From Phaeobacter sp. HF9A (GTDB lineage: Bacteria; Pseudomonadota; Alphaproteobacteria; Rhodobacterales; Rhodobacteraceae): DNA of 33,046 nucleotides. Positions 23,495-31,122 of this stretch are shown here, piece by piece. The notes below the pieces were generated by a model. It searched no databases. It worked only from the letters and a program-made list of their open reading frames with translations, and was not told where the DNA came from. The position numbers and the translations under genes are program-made. Every line of letters starts with the position of its first letter. Position 1 is the stretch's first letter. The stretch covers positions 1-33,046 of the forward strand of contig NZ_JAATOX010000034.1 of the NCBI RefSeq assembly GCF_011806385.1, written 5' to 3'.

Positions 23495-23811
23495 TGCTTG
23501 AGGCTGTTCGCGAATTTTTCAAGGTTGATAGCACCGGAGAGCTGATCTGGGTGATCGTTGGCCTTGCGGCGCAATTGACCTTCTCCATGCGCTTCATCCT
23601 GCAATGGTGGGCTTCCGAAAAAGAGGGCCGCTCGGTCATTCCCGAGGTCTTCTGGTGGTTCTCCATCGGCGGCGGACTGACCCTCTTTGCCTATGCGCTG
23701 CACCGGCAGGACCCCGTCTTTATTCTTGGACAGTCGCTGGGTGTTTTCATCTACGCGCGTAACCTCTGGCTGATTTATGCTGAAAAGCGCGCATCCTCTC
23801 AGGAGGTTTGA
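23494..23811 (+). CDS. Small membrane protein with lipid-A-disaccharide synthase N-terminal (LAB_N) domain
   Basis: The 105-residue protein has three probable membrane helices (about residues 17-36, 50-66 and 75-93) and the LAB_N signature QLTFSMRFILQWWASEKEGRS followed by VIPEVFWWFSIGGG. LAB_N is found fused to LpxB in some bacteria and alone beside GT2/GT39 genes. In such places it is thought to help move polyprenyl-phosphate sugars across the membrane, which is inference. Its ATG overlaps the GT2 stop by one base. Its 3' end overlaps the next gene's proposed start by 35 nt, so the three are probably translated together. Confidence 0.85.
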   Translation: MLEAVREFFKVDSTGELIWVIVGLAAQLTFSMRFILQWWASEKEGRSVIPEVFWWFSIGGGLTLFAYALHRQDPVFILGQSLGVFIYARNLWLIYAEKRASSQEV

Positions 23812-25237
23812 CCCCGTTCACATCGGCTATCTGCTGATCGCGGCCATTGCGGCGCTGCGATTGCTGGTGCTGTGGGCAAGCGATGCGGATCTGTTCTTTG
23901 ACGAGTCGCAATATTGGCTCTGGGGGCAGAATTTTGATTTTGGCTACTACTCCAAGCCGCCGCTGATCGGCTGGGTGATCCGTGCGGTCACTGATCTGGC
24001 TGGCAGTGACAGCGCCTTTTGGGTGCGGGCGGCAGCGCCGCTGTTTCATGCCGCCGCTGCGCTGCTCTTGATGGCGGTGGCGCGGCGCATGTGGCGGGCC
24101 GAGGTTGGTCTAACGGTGGCGCTGACTTATCTCAGCCTGCCGATGATCGCGGTTGGCTCAGTACTGATCTCCACCGATACCATCCTGCTGCCGTTCTGGT
24201 GTGCGGCGCTCCTGCTGTGGCTGCGCCAGATGGAGGTGCCCCGCCTGCGCGATGCCGCGCTAATGGGGCTGTGCCTCGGGCTGGGCATGATGGCGAAATA
24301 TGCGGCGGCCTATTTCCTGATCGGGGCGGGTCTGGCGCTGGTGGCCCTGCCGCACACGAGGCTGCCCTGGCGCAATGGCGCCGTCGCGCTGGTGGTCTCT
24401 ATGGCGGTGATCGCGCCCAATGTGATCTGGAACATGGCCCATGATTTCGCCACGCTCAGCCATACGGCGGATAACGTCGATTGGGTGCGTCAGGATCATG
24501 GCCCGGCGCTGAATTTCGGCAAGCTGGCCGAATTCCTGGCGTCACAGGCGATGGTAATGGGACCGCTGCTGTTTGGCGGCTTCCTCTGGGCGGCCTATCA
24601 CGGCCTGCGCTTTGGTCCGGCCGCCGCGCGCTGGCTCTTGTGCATGTCGCTGCCGGTCTTGCTCCTGGTCTGCGTGCAGGCGCTTTTGTCCAAGGCTTAT
24701 GCCAATTGGGCGGCGATGACCTATCCGGCGGCTGTGCTTCTGGTGGTGCCCTTCCTGCTTCTGCGCGCGCGGCGGCTGTTGTGGGCGGCAATTGGGGTCA
24801 ACCTCTGCCTGAGCCTCGCCATTGCGCTTGGTGCGGCGCAGGTGACCCATTGGATGCGCGGGGATCAATTGCTGCTCAAGCGCTACACGGGACGCGCCGA
24901 GATGGTGCAATCGGCGGCGGCGATTGCCCGCGCCGAGGGGCTGGAGGCGATCATTTCCGACAATCGCCATGTGCTGGCGGATGTCTTTTACTACGGGCGG
25001 GATCTGGGTCTGGCGCTCTATGCGGTGCCACATAGGGGCGCACAGCCGCATTACTACGCCGAACAATTTGCCCTGCCTGCCGAAGGCGCCCCGGCGGAGC
25101 TCTTGTACCTGGGGCAGGGGGCTCCCTGTGCCGATGCGCAGCTTCTGGGGGCGTTGGATACCGCCCCTGGGGCCTATGCCGGGCGCGGCCTCGGCGCCTA
25201 TCGCGCGCCCGCCTCCTGCTGGGAGGGGCGCCCGTGA
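23777..25237 (+). CDS. ArnT-like GT39 glycosyltransferase 1
   Basis: The 486-residue protein has about 11-12 membrane helices. The first periplasmic loop contains LFFDESQYWLWGQNF and then YYSKPPLIGW, matching the ArnT/PMT-type catalytic acidic pair and KPP element. A C-terminal periplasmic domain ends in ASCWEGRP. GT39 enzymes take sugar from a polyprenyl-phosphate donor and attach it to lipid A, LPS core or protein on the periplasmic side. The start at 23777 overlaps the LAB_N gene by 35 nt. An AGGAGG at 23802-23807 lies within the frame but has no usable in-frame start codon after it. The acceptor and the sugar are unknown. Confidence 0.85.
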   Translation: MLKSAHPLRRFDPVHIGYLLIAAIAALRLLVLWASDADLFFDESQYWLWGQNFDFGYYSKPPLIGWVIRAVTDLAGSDSAFWVRAAAPLFHAAAALLLMAVARRMWRAEVGLTVALTYLSLPMIAVGSVLISTDTILLPFWCAALLLWLRQMEVPRLRDAALMGLCLGLGMMAKYAAAYFLIGAGLALVALPHTRLPWRNGAVALVVSMAVIAPNVIWNMAHDFATLSHTADNVDWVRQDHGPALNFGKLAEFLASQAMVMGPLLFGGFLWAAYHGLRFGPAAARWLLCMSLPVLLLVCVQALLSKAYANWAAMTYPAAVLLVVPFLLLRARRLLWAAIGVNLCLSLAIALGAAQVTHWMRGDQLLLKRYTGRAEMVQSAAAIARAEGLEAIISDNRHVLADVFYYGRDLGLALYAVPHRGAQPHYYAEQFALPAEGAPAELLYLGQGAPCADAQLLGALDTAPGAYAGRGLGAYRAPASCWEGRP

Positions 25238-26112
25238 GATCCTCCTTCCTGAGGCCGCTGTTCTGGGTCTGGCTCGGGGCGGCGATGATATTCGCCATGG
25301 TCCCTGGCCTTGATCTCTGGACCTCTGGGCAGTTTTTTGATCCGGCGCTTGGCGGCTTCTATCTGGAGGGCAGCGCCGGGTTGCAGTTTCTGCGTCAGGT
25401 GATCTGGAACCTGTTTGATCTGGTCGCGCTGATTGCGCTCCTCTTCGGGGTGCAGGCCCTCTACACCCGTCACCCGCTGGAAATTCCGGGCCGGTTCTGG
25501 GGCTATTGCGTGACGCTGGTTGTCTTGGGGCCGGGGCTGCTGGTCAATGCGCTGCTCAAATCCCACTGGGGGCGCGCCCGCCCGGCCCATATCGACGTGT
25601 TCGGTGGTGACGCGCATTTCACTCCGGCGCTGCAATATGCGGATCAATGTGTCTCCAACTGCTCCTTTGTGTCGGGCGAGGCCTCCGCTGCCACCGTTGG
25701 GGCAATTATTGCCGGGCTGATCCTGTGGAACGTGGTTCCGCCGCAGCGCCGCCGGTTGCTGGTCTGCGCCATGGTGGGGTTTGCGCTGCTGGGCGCCAGC
25801 CTGCGGGTGTTCATGGGGCGTCACTTCTTGTCGGATGTCATCTGGGCGATGATTTTGATGCTCACGCTGAGCGTCTGGCTCGGGCGTCTGTTCCGCATTC
25901 GCGCGATCCTGCCCCGGGTGACCTGCGCGGCCTTGACGCGTGATGCGCGGGTGTTCTGGCTGGATGTCAGAGGCGTTCTGCTGCGCACGTCGCAGCAGCT
26001 GCGTGCCACAAACCGGCGCCTGCGCCGCCTGTCCGGGCTGGCCATGGGGCGGATGCGGGGTAGCCAACCCAAGGGTGACGAGCCGCAATCCCGACCCGGA
26101 GGCCCGCAATGA
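25234..26112 (+). CDS. PAP2 superfamily phosphatase 1 (variant active site)
   Basis: The 292-residue membrane protein has six predicted helices and the three PAP2 motifs: K109-x6-R116-P117 (KSHWGRARP), SGE at 147-149, and R191-x5-H197-x3-D201 (RVFMGRHFLSD). Motif 2 is normally PSGH, and here Glu149 replaces the histidine. PAP2 enzymes of this kind remove phosphate from lipid A, undecaprenyl diphosphate or phospholipids in the periplasm. Close overlap (4 nt) with GT39 gene 1 and with PAP2 gene 2 places it in the operon. It also has a positively charged C-terminal tail (about residues 225-292). A lipid A phosphatase role is inferred. Confidence 0.8.
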   Translation: MRSSFLRPLFWVWLGAAMIFAMVPGLDLWTSGQFFDPALGGFYLEGSAGLQFLRQVIWNLFDLVALIALLFGVQALYTRHPLEIPGRFWGYCVTLVVLGPGLLVNALLKSHWGRARPAHIDVFGGDAHFTPALQYADQCVSNCSFVSGEASAATVGAIIAGLILWNVVPPQRRRLLVCAMVGFALLGASLRVFMGRHFLSDVIWAMILMLTLSVWLGRLFRIRAILPRVTCAALTRDARVFWLDVRGVLLRTSQQLRATNRRLRRLSGLAMGRMRGSQPKGDEPQSRPGGPQ

Positions 26113-26771
26113 GCGATGTAAAATCCCCAGTAGCTGGTGGGGTCGTGTCCCGGCCCGGCCCAGTGTGGAGGCTTCTGCGCCATGTGATGCGCCAGTTCGG
26201 CCTCTTTGTGATGTTGTCCGTTTTTCTGGTCAGTATCTTGCTGTCGCAACGTACCGCCGAAACCATCGGCGACAATATCCAGATCGCCCTGCCGCTGACC
26301 GGCCTTGGCTGTGCCGTGGCCGAGGGGCGCGGGGTGCAGTATTTTGGCCGTTTCCTGTTGATGGAACTGGCGATTCACGGCTCCAAGACCGCGTTGGGTG
26401 ACGCCGAGATCAACCAGCGCCCCAATGGCAGCGGCAAGGGGTTTCCCTCCGGCCATACCACCGCCGCCGCCTTTGGCGCCACCGCCTTGATTCAGGGCTG
26501 TCTGGCGGGCAACAAGAGCGCGCAGGCGGCAACGGTGATCGCGGCGGGCTATGTCGGCACCAGCCGAGTAGAGGCGGGGGCCCATACCATATGGCAGGTG
26601 CTTGCGGGCGCGGTTTTGGGATGGATCCTACAGGCCGCGACACTGGCCGCATTTGATCGCGCGATGGCGCGGCTTTGGTCCGGCGCCGGGCGCGGCGCTG
26701 CGGTGCTCCGCTCCGAGATGGCGATTGCACGCCGGCGCATCTGGCACTGGCTGCGTCGGGTCCGGCGCTAG
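26109..26771 (+). CDS. PAP2 superfamily phosphatase 2 (dolichyldiphosphatase-like motif 3)
   Basis: The 220-residue membrane protein has an intact PSGH (residues 113-116, GFPSGHTTAA). In motif 3, SRVEAGAHTIWQVLAG, His159 is followed three residues later by Gln163 instead of the usual aspartate. The same HTxxQ pattern is known in eukaryotic dolichyldiphosphatases. Motif 1 is loose: Lys93 and Arg104-Pro105 are 10 residues apart. The substrate may be a polyprenyl diphosphate or a lipid A phosphate; I cannot tell. The start overlaps PAP2 gene 1 by 4 nt. Its stop is 9 bp from that of the convergent GT39 gene 2. Confidence 0.78.
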   Translation: MSDVKSPVAGGVVSRPGPVWRLLRHVMRQFGLFVMLSVFLVSILLSQRTAETIGDNIQIALPLTGLGCAVAEGRGVQYFGRFLLMELAIHGSKTALGDAEINQRPNGSGKGFPSGHTTAAAFGATALIQGCLAGNKSAQAATVIAAGYVGTSRVEAGAHTIWQVLAGAVLGWILQAATLAAFDRAMARLWSGAGRGAAVLRSEMAIARRRIWHWLRRVRR

Positions 26772-26780
26772 GCCGAGGCG

Positions 26781-28436
26781 CTACTGCGTCTGATAGACCG
26801 TCAAATCCACCTCATCCGCGCCACCAATCGCAAATCCCGTGACCTCGCCGATCTGCGTCAAGGCGAGGCCCGTCTCTTGCGCGGCCTGCAAGAATGTCGG
26901 GGCGATCCCCGCATCGACAAAGGCCATGCCGCAGGGCGCCTGGCCAAGCGTCTGCGCCGCAATGAGCGGATCGGCTTCAAAGCGCACCGGCGCGGCATTC
27001 AGCAACATCAGCGATTCTTCGTGATAGCCGGTCGAGATCAGCAGCGGATCGGAGCAGAGATCGGCCGCCTGCGCATATTGCGTCAGCGCCACCGAGGGCC
27101 AGAGTTGCGGCACCCGCGCCAGATGTGCATAGAGCGAGACGCTCATGCCAAGGCTCAGCAACGCCAGCGCCCCGATGGGCAGCAGGTGCAGCGGGGCTGA
27201 CATCATGCGCCAGAACAGCACCACACCACCAAGGCCGAGCAGCAGCCCAAGCCCCCACCAAAGGCTAAGCCCCGCGCCGAGATCGTAGCTGAACCAGCCG
27301 GAGGCGGCGGGGAACAGCAAGGCCAGCATTAGCATCCCCACCAGGAACACCCGGAAGATCAACCGTTGCGTGGTGGCTTCCTTTCGCGCCAGCCACCCGG
27401 CGGCAGCCAGCATCGCCAGCGCGGGATAGGTGGGCAGCACGTAATGCACCAGTTTTGTTGCGGCCAGTTCGAACATCAGCCAGGTCGGCAGGATCCAGGC
27501 CAGGCAAAACACCACCTCCGGGCGGCGCAGGTTGCGGATGACATAGGCCCCGGCAAAGGGCAGAAAGATCGCCGCCGGCCAGAAGGTGACCCACATGGCA
27601 AGCAGATAGGTGCCGGGCGGCGCGCCATGGCTTTCCTGGCCCGCGCCGACCTTGGCCAGCAGGTCCTTGCCCAGCGATTCCGTCCAGAACGCCCCGTCAG
27701 AGCGGATGGTGATGACGATGAACCAGGGCAGCACTAAGAGCAACAAGAGCGGCAGGCCCAGCTTGGGTTGCAGCGGCGCCAGCCAGCGAATTGCGCGCCG
27801 ATGAAGGATCAACAAAACCAGCGTGCTGCCCACAACCACCGGCCCAAGCGGGCCTTTGATCAGGATCGACGCCGCAAGCGCGACCCAGAACAGCAATGCG
27901 ACCGGGCGCGAGATGTGTTCGCCAACCCAGAGCCGCACCAGCACCCATTGGCAGGCGAGAATTGTCGCGAGGAGGGTCGAGTCGGTCTTGGCCAGCCGCG
28001 CCTCGGCGCCAAAGACAAAGCTGCTGGCCAGAAGCGCCCCCGCGAGGAAGGCGGCCTGCGCCCCCATCAATCGGAGCGCAATCAGATAGGTCAGCACCAC
28101 CGACACCGCCGCCGCCAGCGCCGAGGGCAGGCGATAGGCCCAGACATCGTTCAAATGCGCCTCCGCGCCGAGCAGTGAGACAGATGCGCTCTGGAGCCAA
28201 TAGATCCCCACCGGTTTCTTGTAGCGGGTGCCGTCGCCCAGACGGATGTCAATCAAATCGCCGCTCTCGACCATCTGGCGCGAGGCCTGGGAAAAACGGG
28301 TTTCGTCCCGGTCGATCGGCGGCAGGTCAAAAAAACCGGGCAGCACCATCAGGGCGGTGAAGAGCACCAGCGCCAGCTGCGGCAAATATCTGCCGCGCAT
28401 GGCAAAGCGCTGCAAGGCGGAGTCCAGATGTTGCAT
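26781..28436 (-). CDS. ArnT-like GT39 glycosyltransferase 2
   Basis: The 551-residue protein has about 12 helices and clear ArnT features: IDRDETRFSQASRQM (residues 41-55), then GTRYKKPVGIYWLQ. Later come AKTDSTLLAT, LIKGPLGP and the KLVHYVLPTYPALAM motif near residue 350. A periplasmic C-terminal domain follows (about 450-551). The donor should be a polyprenyl-phosphate sugar and the acceptor lipid A or LPS core by analogy with ArnT; neither is shown. AGAGGA lies 9 nt before the ATG. It is transcribed toward PAP2 gene 2, so it is not in the same operon as GT2/LAB_N/GT39-1. Confidence 0.86.
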   Translation of the reverse strand: MQHLDSALQRFAMRGRYLPQLALVLFTALMVLPGFFDLPPIDRDETRFSQASRQMVESGDLIDIRLGDGTRYKKPVGIYWLQSASVSLLGAEAHLNDVWAYRLPSALAAAVSVVLTYLIALRLMGAQAAFLAGALLASSFVFGAEARLAKTDSTLLATILACQWVLVRLWVGEHISRPVALLFWVALAASILIKGPLGPVVVGSTLVLLILHRRAIRWLAPLQPKLGLPLLLLLVLPWFIVITIRSDGAFWTESLGKDLLAKVGAGQESHGAPPGTYLLAMWVTFWPAAIFLPFAGAYVIRNLRRPEVVFCLAWILPTWLMFELAATKLVHYVLPTYPALAMLAAAGWLARKEATTQRLIFRVFLVGMLMLALLFPAASGWFSYDLGAGLSLWWGLGLLLGLGGVVLFWRMMSAPLHLLPIGALALLSLGMSVSLYAHLARVPQLWPSVALTQYAQAADLCSDPLLISTGYHEESLMLLNAAPVRFEADPLIAAQTLGQAPCGMAFVDAGIAPTFLQAAQETGLALTQIGEVTGFAIGGADEVDLTVYQTQ

Positions 28437-28526
28437 GCCGTGGGGTCCTCTCGACGGGCGCGGGATCTGCGCTGCGCGGTCAAAACAGCCTGTGTCTGAA
28501 ATGGGTAACGCCGTGGGCGCGGTGGC

Positions 28527-29462
28527 TCAAGCCTTTGGATGCGCGCGGGCGTAGATCTCCATCAAATGCGCGGTATTCACCGCCGTATAGGCCTGGGTGG
28601 TCGACAGCGACGCATGGCCCAGAAGCTCCTGAATGGCGCGCAGATCGCCGCCCGCCTCCAGAAGATGGGTGGCAAAACTGTGTCGCATCGCATGGGGGGT
28701 GGCGCTCGCGGGCAGACCGAGCTGGCGCCGCGCATCCGCCACCACGCCCTGGATCATGCGGGCATGCAGCGCACCGCCGCGCACACCGCGAAACAGCGGG
28801 CTGGCGGGCTCCTGCGGATGCGGGCAGAGCGTCAGATAACGGTCCACCGCCTCGCGGGCGGCGGCAAGCACGGGCACGATGCGCTCTTTGCCGCCCTTGC
28901 CGGTGATCCTGAGCGTTGCGGGCAGGGGGGCATCACGGCCCAAGAGGCCAAGCGCCTCGGAGATGCGCAGCCCGCAGCCGTAAAGCAGCGTCACCACGGC
29001 GACGTCGCGCGCCGCCACCCAATCGTGGCGGGATTGCAATTCCACCGTGTCGATCATCGCCCGCGCCGCGTCCTTGTCCAGCGGGCGGGGCAGTTTCTTT
29101 TGGAACTTTGGCGTGCGGGTGGAGAGCACGGCGGTGGGGTCAAACCCCTCGCCCCGTGCCAGCCAGCCGTAGAATTTCTTGATGGCCGAGAGCTTGCGGG
29201 CAAGCGAGCGCGCGCCGGTGCCGCTGGCCCGCGCCGAGGCCATCCAGGCGCGCATGTCGCCGGTGGTGATCTGGCGCAGCGCCCCCAGCCCCTGCGGGCC
29301 GCCAAAATGCAGGCTCATGAAACAGAGGAACTCGGTCACATCGCCGCGATAGGCGGTAAGGGTATTTTCCGCCGCACCCTCCAGCGCGCGCAGGCCCTCC
29401 AGCCAGGTTTGCAAGGCATCCCGCGCCGCGGGAGAGACCAGGGTTGGATCCTGCGCGTTCAC
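28527..29462 (-). CDS. xerC: Tyrosine recombinase XerC
   Basis: This 311-residue site-specific recombinase resolves chromosome dimers at dif together with XerD. The N-terminal SAM-like domain (about residues 15-105) is followed by the catalytic domain, with Arg166 (CGLRISEALGL), Lys189 (GKGGKER), His257 and Arg260 (HAMRHSFATHL), His283 (LGHASLSTTQ) and nucleophile Tyr292. Spacing of the last four matches XerC/XerD proteins. It is called XerC rather than XerD because it follows and overlaps (4 nt) a DUF484 gene, the standard xerC neighbour. It is not associated with an integrated element here. Confidence 0.9.
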   Translation of the reverse strand: MNAQDPTLVSPAARDALQTWLEGLRALEGAAENTLTAYRGDVTEFLCFMSLHFGGPQGLGALRQITTGDMRAWMASARASGTGARSLARKLSAIKKFYGWLARGEGFDPTAVLSTRTPKFQKKLPRPLDKDAARAMIDTVELQSRHDWVAARDVAVVTLLYGCGLRISEALGLLGRDAPLPATLRITGKGGKERIVPVLAAAREAVDRYLTLCPHPQEPASPLFRGVRGGALHARMIQGVVADARRQLGLPASATPHAMRHSFATHLLEAGGDLRAIQELLGHASLSTTQAYTAVNTAHLMEIYARAHPKA

Positions 29463-30172
29463 GACAACCAGCGGCGCATGCTGCGCTCAAAAACACCGGC
29501 AAAAAAGGCGAGAAGATCGGTGGCATGCTGCGGGGTGAACTGCTGCGAATCCTCGGAGCCAAAGACCAGAAGACCGGGCAGGCGACCCGCGCCCAGATCC
29601 AGCCGCAAACAGGCCTCGGAGCGCAGTCGCGCACCCAGGTCGCCATAGATCCGGGCAGGGCCAGCCGAGATCTGGCGCAGCAGCACCGGGCGATCGCTGG
29701 AATAGGTGCGCCCCTGCGCAATATAGGAGCTGACAAAACCGGCCTCGGTGAATTTCAGCACATCGCCGACGCGTTCGACGGCGGCACCGGCCTCCTCCTG
29801 CGTGGTCTCCAGAATCAGCGCCAGCGCATCGACGCGCAGGATGTCGCGCAGATCGCCGCGCAGCACCTGCATGAACTCGGCAAAACTCTCGGGATCCAGG
29901 AGACGCAGCACGGCGCGGTGGATCTGATTGGTGCCGGCAAGGTTTTCATAGGCGGCGGCGATGACCAGGCGATGGGTGTCTTCCAGCCGGTCCAGCCGGG
30001 CCTCCAGCCGCTCCATCGCGACGCCGCGCAGATCGACGATATTGGCCCCCATGGCGCGTTCATTGGCCGCGACCAGCGCGCGCATCACATTTGGGTCGTC
30101 CAGCACCATGGCGGGCGCGTCGATGATTTTTTGGCGCAGGCTGTCGTCCAGCCCGGCGTTTGTGCTGCTCAT
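29459..30172 (-). CDS. DUF484 family protein
   Basis: This 237-residue cytosolic protein has the DUF484 pattern: an N-terminal helical segment (LRQKIIDAPAMVLDDPNVMRALVAANE), a coiled-coil-like stretch (residues 50-75) and a GAF-like domain ending in LLVFGSEDSQQFTPQHATDLLAFFAGVFERSMRRWL. DUF484 genes commonly precede xerC in proteobacteria; the function is unknown. It overlaps xerC by 4 nt, so the two are co-translated. AGAGG is about 10 nt upstream of the ATG. Confidence 0.88.
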   Translation of the reverse strand: MSSTNAGLDDSLRQKIIDAPAMVLDDPNVMRALVAANERAMGANIVDLRGVAMERLEARLDRLEDTHRLVIAAAYENLAGTNQIHRAVLRLLDPESFAEFMQVLRGDLRDILRVDALALILETTQEEAGAAVERVGDVLKFTEAGFVSSYIAQGRTYSSDRPVLLRQISAGPARIYGDLGARLRSEACLRLDLGAGRLPGLLVFGSEDSQQFTPQHATDLLAFFAGVFERSMRRWLS

Positions 30173-30202
30173 GTCTTTTGAACCTCTGACCGGGTTTTAT
30201 TC

Positions 30203-30208
30203 ACTATA
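30203..30208 (-). promoter_or_regulatory. Possible -10 box for the DUF484-xerC operon
   Basis: TATAGT on the minus strand (within GTGTTATAGTG) lies about 31 nt upstream of the DUF484 start at 30172. The region 16-18 nt further upstream gives no recognisable -35, so the assignment rests on the -10 sequence and position only. Confidence 0.3.
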
Positions 30209-30303
30209 ACACGGCCATTTCGCCGTTGCGCGCGAAAAATCGGAAAATTCCCGTCGGGTCAGCCGGAAATCCGGCGCGCTGCGGTAAGGTGCTGACCGGC
30301 AAC

Positions 30304-30334
30304 AAAAAATGGCGCCCCGCGGGGAGGCGCCATT
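30304..30334 (-). terminator. Rho-independent terminator after the transaldolase-like gene
   Basis: On the minus strand AATGGCGCC (30334-30326) pairs with GGCGCCATT (30316-30308) around a GC-rich loop, and a run of T follows. It lies about 28 nt after the stop of the aldolase gene. Confidence 0.9.
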
Positions 30335-30361
30335 GCAATCTCAGTCACCCGCGCGTGGGGG

Positions 30362-31015
30362 TTACAGGATCTTGATATCGGCCGCCTTGATGTCGGCAAG
30401 GAAAGCATCGAGCCCCTTGTCGGTCAGCGGGTGGTTCACCATCGCCTTGATCACGGCGGGCGGTGCGGTGATCACATCGGCGCCAATGCGGGCGCAATCG
30501 AGGATATGATTGACCGAGCGAATGGAGGCCGCGAGGATCTCGGTTTCAAACCCGTAGTTGTCATAGACGGTGCGGATGTCCTCAATCAGCTCCATACCGT
30601 CGAGGTTAATATCGTCGAGGCGGCCAACGAAGGGCGAAATGAAACTCGCGCCCGCCTTGGCGGCCAGCAGCGCCTGATTGGCGGAGAAGCAGAGCGTCAC
30701 ATTGACCTTGTGACCATCGTCGGTCAGCGTCTTGCAGGCCTTCAGCCCGTCCCAGGTCAGCGGAACCTTGACGGCGATGTTGTCCGCGATCTCCAACAGT
30801 TTGCGGCCTTCGGCAATCATGGTCTCGGCGTCCACGGCGGTGACCTCGGCGGACACGGGACCATCGACCAGATCACAGATTTCCTTGGTGACCTCGATGA
30901 TGTCACGGCCGGATTTCTTGATCAGCGAGGGGTTGGTGGTGACGCCGTCGACCATGCCGAGATCGTTCAGCTCGGCGATGGCGTCGATTTCGGCGGTGTC
31001 TACGAAGAATTTCAT
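30362..31015 (-). CDS. fsa: Fructose-6-phosphate aldolase / transaldolase (TalC/FSA type)
   Basis: The 217-residue protein matches the short transaldolase subfamily. It starts [20 protein letters not shown] and has [13 protein letters not shown] (residues 24-36) and the Schiff-base lysine Lys83 in [44 protein letters not shown] follows. The family includes true transaldolases and fructose-6-phosphate aldolases, and I cannot separate them from sequence. The frame is open far upstream (to 31450), but only because it runs antisense through priA. AGAGGA 9 nt before 31015 fixes the start. It is divergent from priA across 107 bp. Confidence 0.92.
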   Translation of the reverse strand: MKFFVDTAEIDAIAELNDLGMVDGVTTNPSLIKKSGRDIIEVTKEICDLVDGPVSAEVTAVDAETMIAEGRKLLEIADNIAVKVPLTWDGLKACKTLTDDGHKVNVTLCFSANQALLAAKAGASFISPFVGRLDDINLDGMELIEDIRTVYDNYGFETEILAASIRSVNHILDCARIGADVITAPPAVIKAMVNHPLTDKGLDAFLADIKAADIKIL

Positions 31016-31122
31016 GGGCTTTGGTCCTCTGGATGGCTTGGCCTCGGTGCGCCTAGGCTTTACCTGATAGGAGCAGGCGCGAAAAGTGCGAATGCAGGCG
31101 AGGGAGCAACAGACCGCATCAG

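Noticed and set aside
28527-29462. XerC-type recombinase as a mark of an integrative element
   Set aside because: It overlaps DUF484 and lies in housekeeping synteny, with no attachment repeats, tRNA target or cargo; ordinary chromosomal xerC.
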